From an uncultured Schlesneria sp. (GTDB lineage Bacteria > Planctomycetota > Planctomycetia > Planctomycetales > Planctomycetaceae): a stretch of 38,086 nucleotides of DNA. Below, in pieces: positions 33,136-38,086 of this stretch. The position numbers and the translations under genes are program-made. A model generated the notes under the pieces. It saw only the letters and a list, made by a program, of their open reading frames with translations. It did not search any database and was not told where the DNA came from. Position 1 is the stretch's first letter, and each line of letters starts with the position of its first letter. The DNA lies in contig CAIOKO010000136.1 in the NCBI GenBank assembly GCA_903858935.1, forward strand, positions 1 through 38,086. Direction: 5' to 3'.

Positions 33136-35139
33136 TCAATCGCTTCGGAACTGGGAAACGAGCTCATTAAGCTGTGCTGCCAGGCGAGTGGCATCTTCGG
33201 CGGCGGTTCTGGTTGCTGCCGCTCCAGCAGCCGTTCCTTCCGCCGCTTTTGCCACCTGAATCACGTTTTCCGTGATCTCTAAGGTTCCCTTTGCCGCATC
33301 CGCCACATTCCGACTGATATCACGAGTGACGACGGTTTGTTCTTCAACAGCCCCGGCAATGGAATTTTGAAAGTCATTGATCTGCTGAATTGTCTGACTG
33401 ATACGACTGATCGCAGAAACAGATTCGCGAATGTCGCTTTGAGTGACGTCGATTTTGCGACGAATCGTTTCTGTGGCACTGGCCGTCTGCTTGGCAAGCT
33501 CCTTGACCGCATTCGCCACGACGGCGAAACCCTTGCCAGCCTCACCCGCTCGTGCCGCTTCAATGGTTGCATTCAGCGAAAGCATATTGGTTTGCTCAGC
33601 AATGGACGTGATAACCTTAATCACTTCCCCAATTTCCGCACTGCTTTGACCAAGCTTTGCAACCGTCGAATTGGTTGTCGCCGCCAATTGAACAGCATCC
33701 GTGGCAACGCGAGCGGCCTGGTGGGTGTTATTGGCAATCTCGCGAATGGCGGTACTCAGTTCGTTCATCGCCAGTGAAACAGCTTGAGTATTGTTATTGA
33801 CTTGTTCTGCGACGAGCGACGTCCGATGCGCCTGTTGCGAGGTCATTTCGGCGTTGGTCGACATCTGAGAACTGACATCGGTCTGACGGTCTGCCGCTCG
33901 ATTCAGTTCCGATGCACCGGAACGGATCGAACGAATTGCCGCAAGCATTCCATCTGCAGCCTGATCCACCGCAGTGGAAATCTCGCCAATCTCGGAATCG
34001 GATTTGACGTTCATTCGACGTGTCAAATCGCGGTTGGCCAGCGATTGCAATCCGGTCACACAATTCGCCAGCGGGACCGTAATGCTGCGAGCAACGATCG
34101 CCACCAGCCCAACGGCAACAGCCAAAGCCAGCGCGGTAAGTAACAGCGACCACAGTCGCCCGTTTCGAAATACCTTCGCACGAATCGAAAGTAATTCCGT
34201 CAATTCCCGTTCACCGATGTTCCCCAATTGATAACTGGCGTCTAACGCCTTAACGATCAGCTGGTCGATTTCTGCCCCACGACCATCAAGCCGGCTGGCT
34301 TCGCTGACGCTCAGTTGGCCCAGCAGTGAATCAATCGCGACAATGAAGCTGTCCAACGCAGGCTCAATCTGCCTCATGGAGTTGCTGATCCCGTGAAAAT
34401 TGATGTCTTCTGCTAATGCGGTCCGAATACCGTTGACGACTGGATCATAGTCGGCTTCTTTTATTAACCTGCCGGTAGAAACCAGATTGACAACGTCGGC
34501 CATTTCCAGTTCTGGCTTGGAAAAGGACTTTCGAACCAGCAAACGCAATTCTGCGAGATGGTTTTGGAGTCGTGGCAAACCGATGCAGATTCCATCGACC
34601 AGATAAAAACTGTCGAGATCGGGGTCAAGGATGAGATTCGACGTGTCAATCACATGCGCGGCCAGTTTTCTTGCCTGTTCGCCGAACGCCCGATGGCGAG
34701 CCTCATCGACTTCAGGGGTGAGTTGAGCCCTTTCGGACTTATACCGCTGCCATGACGCACTCATTTCACGAGGGAGCGAACTCGAACGTTGCCGTTGAGC
34801 GAGTGCGGCTTCATTGACCTGCAAGATAGCTCCCAGATGCCGCTCCAGTCCGTCGAGCCTTTGTAGCGATTGGTCGATCTTTCCCTGTTCGCTGGCAAGT
34901 TCTGATTCAACGACCTTGTCTGCGCGAGAAAGCCAGTCGTGACGAGCAAGTGCTCGGGACAAATCATGGATCGGCCGTTGAAACTCGATCCCCGCCAGTT
35001 CCTGCTCGGCAAACTGGATGTCACGGTTAAATCCCGCGATCATGAAGTAAAGCAGGACCGCGATTGGAAGCGAAAAGCTCAGGCTGATCCACAACAGTTT
35101 GTTGGAAATTCGACGACGAGTCAAAAAGTTAGCTGCCAT
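33136..35139 (-). CDS. Methyl-accepting chemotaxis protein
   Basis: A 667-residue transmembrane receptor. The first membrane helix is about 14-36, the periplasmic helical sensor about 37-327, the second membrane helix about 328-352, and HAMP about 352-405 ([27 protein letters not shown]). The cytoplasmic signalling hairpin follows, with the conserved tip [20 protein letters not shown] near 513-532 and [15 protein letters not shown] after it. Long coiled-coil heptads and Gln/Glu/Ala-rich stretches provide methylation sites. No C-terminal CheR-tethering pentapeptide is present (ends VSQFRSD). The sensor is all-helical and Leu/Arg-rich; it resembles long helical-bundle sensors but its ligand is unknown. 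It is the only receptor gene in the operon, so it is the likely partner of the neighbouring CheA and CheW. Confidence 0.96.
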   Translation of the reverse strand: MAANFLTRRRISNKLLWISLSFSLPIAVLLYFMIAGFNRDIQFAEQELAGIEFQRPIHDLSRALARHDWLSRADKVVESELASEQGKIDQSLQRLDGLERHLGAILQVNEAALAQRQRSSSLPREMSASWQRYKSERAQLTPEVDEARHRAFGEQARKLAAHVIDTSNLILDPDLDSFYLVDGICIGLPRLQNHLAELRLLVRKSFSKPELEMADVVNLVSTGRLIKEADYDPVVNGIRTALAEDINFHGISNSMRQIEPALDSFIVAIDSLLGQLSVSEASRLDGRGAEIDQLIVKALDASYQLGNIGERELTELLSIRAKVFRNGRLWSLLLTALALAVAVGLVAIVARSITVPLANCVTGLQSLANRDLTRRMNVKSDSEIGEISTAVDQAADGMLAAIRSIRSGASELNRAADRQTDVSSQMSTNAEMTSQQAHRTSLVAEQVNNNTQAVSLAMNELSTAIREIANNTHQAARVATDAVQLAATTNSTVAKLGQSSAEIGEVIKVITSIAEQTNMLSLNATIEAARAGEAGKGFAVVANAVKELAKQTASATETIRRKIDVTQSDIRESVSAISRISQTIQQINDFQNSIAGAVEEQTVVTRDISRNVADAAKGTLEITENVIQVAKAAEGTAAGAAATRTAAEDATRLAAQLNELVSQFRSD

Positions 35140-35187
35140 TAGTCAGTCTCACGGAAAAATCTGTAATATTAAGTTTGTTCGTTGTTT

Positions 35188-37551
35188 TCAGTTCAGTTGC
35201 AAAAAGTCAGTCACTCGTCCCAGCACGACCGCAGTCCCGATCACTGTCACAGGCCCGCCCGGCTGCACATTGGCATCGGCAGATCTCAAATTCGTCGGAC
35301 GCTGGGCAACATCGATAATCCGATCGACCAGCAAACCCATCTGCGTCTCCGCAGCTCGATAAATCACCACCGAAAGCTGCTGATCATCGGTTGCAGTTGC
35401 ACTCGTCACTCGCTGGTTTTGCGACAGGTTGCGAAGGGGCAGGATTTCACCCCGATACTGCAACACGTCGCCCGTCGCCGACTTTTCGATCTTTGCAGAA
35501 GGAATCTGTTCAAGGCAGACGACATCAGCCAGTGGTATTGCAATCTGGCGTTCGCCATCAATCTGGCAAATCAATACCTGATGATCGAGGCTATTATCCG
35601 CAACTGGCGTTGCCTCGGAATCATGTATCAGTCCTTTCTCGGCCTCCAGCAAACCCGCGCTGCGTGCAATCCCCAGAACATCAAGAATCAGGGCAATGGA
35701 CCCGTCTCCCATCAGAGCTGCACCGCTGTATTGGGTCTGACTTGCCAGGAGTTCGCCCAACGGTTTCACCACGATTTCCTGGGCATCCCCGATCGCATCG
35801 ACCAGCAGGGCAAACCGACGCGTTCCGGACTTGAGCACCAGGATTTCGAGTTTTTCGCGAGTCGCAATGTTGAAGTTCGAATGGATGTGAAGTTTCTGGC
35901 ACAAGTCGGCCATCGGCAAAAGATCGCCACGAAGCTTCAAAACCGGAGTATCGTAAAAGAGATCGCAGGCAAGATGCCGTTCCTCTCCTTCCAGACGAAG
36001 CATTTCCACGACGTTAATTTGCGGAATCGCAAATCGTTGTGACCCGCAAGCAACCATGACAGCAGGGACAATTGCTAATGTCAGCGGTACCGTCAGGCGA
36101 ATTGTTGTCCCGACATCCTTCTGAGTGTGCAGTTCGATCGTTCCACCAATTTGCTCGACGGAGGTTTTTACGACATCCATCCCCACACCACGACCCGACA
36201 AACTCGTCACTTTTTCTGCGGTGGTAAAACCTGGAAGAAAAATCGAATTTCTCAGTTCGCTTTCGGTCGCCAGCAACGCCTTTTCAGACGAAATGATCCC
36301 AACTTCAATGGCCTTTTTTCGGATACGTTCCAGGTCGAGCCCGGCACCGTCATCAGAAATTTCGATATGGACCTGTCCACTCTCCTGAAATGCACGAACA
36401 AGCAGTCGACCGGTTTCCGGTTTTCCTTTGATCCGCCGCAAATAGGGCTTTTCGATCCCGTGATCGATGGAGTTTCGAACGAGATGCACCAATGGATCGG
36501 CGATCGCTTCAAGCATCGATTTGTCGAGCTCGGTATCGCCTCCCTGCAATTCGATCTCACATTGCTTACCACATTGCTTAGCAAGATCGCGAACGATACG
36601 AGGATACTTTTTCCAGGCGTTGCGAACCGGCTGCATTCGGGTCCGCATCACCCCATCCTGCAAGGCGGCCGTCAGGCGATTTAATCGCTGAATCGGCTCG
36701 GTCAATTCGTCGTCATGCCGACTGGCAGTAATCTGTACGATCCGGTTACGAGTCAGCACCAGTTCGCCAACCAGATTCATCAAATCATCAAGATGGTCAA
36801 TCTGAACGCGGATGACAGTTGATTGCTCGGGTTCGGAAAAAACCCGGCTGCTCAATGACGCACCAGAATTCAATAAGGAACCAGAATTCAGCGACGAACC
36901 AGAACCTGAATCGCTGAGACTTGCGGTATTCTCCGCTGACAGAGGTGGCTCGAAGAAAGCGGGAGGTTCAGGTGGAACTGATTTGGGTTCGACCCTGCCC
37001 GGTTGAGGAAAGATTTCCGAGAGATCCAGTGCCTGGGTTTTCGCATCACCGCCGGCATCTGACACTTCGGCCAGATCATCGAGTTTTGGTTCCCGGAAAT
37101 TTGTTCTTGGTGCCTTAGGGGGACTGGTCGATGGTTTCGACGATTCGGCAGGCGATTCCTTCACCGCCGTCGATGTCGATTCATTCAATTCTCGGATCAA
37201 TTCATCGTGCTGCAGATCACCTTCGGTCCCGCTGGAATTGACTTCGGCAACAACATTTCTGATCGCATCCACCAACCGCAGCAACAGGTCGGTGACATGT
37301 GAATTCACCGGAATTGATCCGCTGACCAGCCTGGACAACAGCGATTCACCCGCATGGGCAACGGCCCCCAGTTTGGGAAGATCGAGAAATCCCGCATTTC
37401 CTTTGATCGTATGCAAGACCCGAAAGACAGTATCCAGGCGCGATCTGTCCTCGGGCGCAGCTTCCAGCGCAACCAGCACGGAATCGATACGGTCGAGCCC
37501 TTCGCGACATTCCACGACGAATTCTTGAAGGATCTCTTGATCGTGGGACAT
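35188..37551 (-). CDS. cheA: Chemotaxis histidine kinase CheA with two CheW-like domains
   Basis: A 787-residue kinase. The Hpt domain (about 1-110) has phospho-acceptor His47 in RVLHTIKGNAGF. A long Ser/Pro-rich linker (about 122-243) follows, including an SLNSGSLLNSGASL repeat. No P2 CheY/CheB-docking domain is evident. The P3 dimerisation helices span about 244-308 (IDHLDDLMNLVGELVLTRNRI). The P4 ATPase has HLVRNSIDHGIE (N box, 356-367), SDDGAGL (G1) and GRGVGMDVV (G2). A first CheW-like regulatory domain (about 495-630) is followed by a second, separate one (about 655-785) in place of the single P5 of E. coli. No receiver domain is attached. It phosphorylates CheB and an unseen CheY. The ATG follows a TAG two bases upstream and lacks a Shine-Dalgarno sequence. 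First recognisable gene of the operon. Confidence 0.96.
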   Translation of the reverse strand: MSHDQEILQEFVVECREGLDRIDSVLVALEAAPEDRSRLDTVFRVLHTIKGNAGFLDLPKLGAVAHAGESLLSRLVSGSIPVNSHVTDLLLRLVDAIRNVVAEVNSSGTEGDLQHDELIRELNESTSTAVKESPAESSKPSTSPPKAPRTNFREPKLDDLAEVSDAGGDAKTQALDLSEIFPQPGRVEPKSVPPEPPAFFEPPLSAENTASLSDSGSGSSLNSGSLLNSGASLSSRVFSEPEQSTVIRVQIDHLDDLMNLVGELVLTRNRIVQITASRHDDELTEPIQRLNRLTAALQDGVMRTRMQPVRNAWKKYPRIVRDLAKQCGKQCEIELQGGDTELDKSMLEAIADPLVHLVRNSIDHGIEKPYLRRIKGKPETGRLLVRAFQESGQVHIEISDDGAGLDLERIRKKAIEVGIISSEKALLATESELRNSIFLPGFTTAEKVTSLSGRGVGMDVVKTSVEQIGGTIELHTQKDVGTTIRLTVPLTLAIVPAVMVACGSQRFAIPQINVVEMLRLEGEERHLACDLFYDTPVLKLRGDLLPMADLCQKLHIHSNFNIATREKLEILVLKSGTRRFALLVDAIGDAQEIVVKPLGELLASQTQYSGAALMGDGSIALILDVLGIARSAGLLEAEKGLIHDSEATPVADNSLDHQVLICQIDGERQIAIPLADVVCLEQIPSAKIEKSATGDVLQYRGEILPLRNLSQNQRVTSATATDDQQLSVVIYRAAETQMGLLVDRIIDVAQRPTNLRSADANVQPGGPVTVIGTAVVLGRVTDFLQLN

Positions 37552-37885
37552 GGCTATAGGTTTGGTTCGGGACGACGATTTCGAAGTTTACGGAAAAAAT
37601 CGCTGAATGATCGATGTGACGCTAACGAACGGGTTAGTGCGCGCTCCACACCCTTTGCGTGAATTTCATTCATTTTTGCAAAAACGAAGTTACCAGTTAC
37701 GATTCTGTCGATTACGCCCAAATGTTGATTTTTGAGCACATCAGAGAGGGGTTTGAGCGTCAGCACTCGCGAAAGCGCTTTGAAACCAGCGACGCCATTA
37801 CTGTCATCTCGATCCCTGGCGGACAACGCCGTAAAGGATTTTTCGTCGGGAAAACACAATAACCGTGGAACGCGGTTATGGAAAA

Positions 37886-37920
37886 TGCTCTCCACCGACC
37901 TTGAGAGTCGGTGGAGAGCA
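37886..37920 (-). terminator. Hairpin terminator upstream of the chemotaxis operon
   Basis: TGCTCTCCACCGAC (37886-37899) pairs perfectly with GTCGGTGGAGAGCA (37907-37920) around a seven-base loop. On the minus strand the stem is followed by TTTTC, so it would end a minus-strand transcript from beyond the right edge and isolate the chemotaxis operon. Confidence 0.65.
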
Positions 37921-38049
37921 GCGATTGGCCGGCGACACCGATGAAACAAAGCTGAAACTTCTTGCTCTCCGCCGACCTCGCGTGTTTGGGCCGGACACAA
38001 GGGTGGCGCGCGTTCGGGGACATAGGTTACACGAAAATGTGTTGGTAAA

Positions 38050-38065
38050 GCCCCGTCTTCGGGGC
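38050..38065 (-). terminator. Short GC hairpin at the right edge
   Basis: GCCCCG (38050-38055) pairs with CGGGGC (38060-38065) around TCTT. On the minus strand it is followed by TTTACC. It may be a terminator for a gene outside the window, or a structured end of a repeat. Confidence 0.4.
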
Positions 38066-38086
38066 ACTCGATGTTGGGGAGGTTCG

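Larger units (their letters stand above)
37552..38086. other. Region upstream of cheA to the window edge
   Basis: No gene is called in the last 535 bases. It should contain the promoter of the chemotaxis operon (minus strand) between the hairpin at 37886-37920 and the cheA start. A minus-strand open frame runs to a TAG at 37554, two bases before the cheA ATG, but it has no recognised product and its 5' part runs through the hairpin. A near-duplicate 16-mer, TGCTCTCC(A/G)CCGACCT, occurs at 37886 and 37963. Confidence 0.55.

Noticed and set aside
35182-36042. Plus-strand 286-residue ORF
   Set aside because: It is antisense to the CheA C-terminal domains, rich in His, Gln and Arg as expected for a shadow frame.
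37554-38000. Minus-strand 148-residue ORF before cheA as a full gene
   Set aside because: Its N-terminal part is read through the hairpin at 37886-37920 and it shows no known motif. Only a shorter coupled frame is kept as a finding.

Overview
The window reads as chromosomal DNA of a planctomycete, probably from the Planctomycetia (Schlesneria, Gimesia or Planctomyces-like). The evidence is the gene content. There is a PSD1/DUF1549/DUF1553 cytochrome next to a DUF1501 protein, a PVC-type heme-binding dehydrogenase with a C-terminal CxxCH domain, a DUF1559-containing lipoprotein, a Gly/Met-rich exported protein and a Hanks-type kinase with a membrane anchor. Genes are mostly monocistronic, on both strands, with generous spacers and moderate GC. 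I see no rRNA, tRNA, CRISPR array, phage or intact insertion sequence. Assignments rest on motif recognition by eye.

Layout. Positions 89-4190: a DUF1559-type lipoprotein (-), an arylamine N-acetyltransferase (-), then an exported esterase and a DUF952 protein (+) spaced like an operon. Positions 4392-8854: the PSD1 cytochrome/LamG protein and the DUF1501 protein, a typical planctomycete pair (+). Positions 9001-9951: a secreted Gly/Met-rich protein (-) with a textbook terminator. Positions 10459-12537: trpF (-) divergent from a CCA-adding enzyme/poly(A) polymerase gene (+). Positions 12721-15357: a PQQ-type beta-propeller protein (+) and an unrecognised protein (-). Positions 15817-19149: a 1110-residue heme-binding dehydrogenase (+). 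Positions 19343-20971: a serine/threonine kinase (+), followed by an eight-unit tandem repeat and a convergent HU-family gene (-). Positions 22135-25100: a membrane protein (+), a thioredoxin-fold protein (-), a membrane-anchored SMI1/KNR4-like protein (+) and a WD40-like propeller (-) overlapping it tail to tail. Positions 25235-28627: an S41 peptidase (-), a tandem ACT protein (-) and a divergent HAD phosphatase (+). Positions 28628-29214: a gene-free stretch with two large inverted repeats. Positions 29215-30267: a GspF/PilC protein (-). Positions 30694-37551: a compact chemotaxis operon transcribed leftward as cheA, mcp, cheW, cheB, cheR.

How the genes work together. The Che genes form a coherent signalling module: a transmembrane receptor, its adaptation enzymes CheR and CheB, the coupling protein CheW and the kinase CheA. 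No cheY is visible, so the output regulator must lie elsewhere. The cytochrome, DUF1501, dehydrogenase and propeller genes belong to the planctomycete envelope and redox repertoire, whose substrates are unknown. TrpF and the CCA/PAP gene are housekeeping. The regions most worth a second look are the 15/16-bp tandem repeat beside the HU gene, the overlapping stem-loops upstream of HU, the pair of long palindromes near 29 kb and the Gly/Met-rich exported protein.
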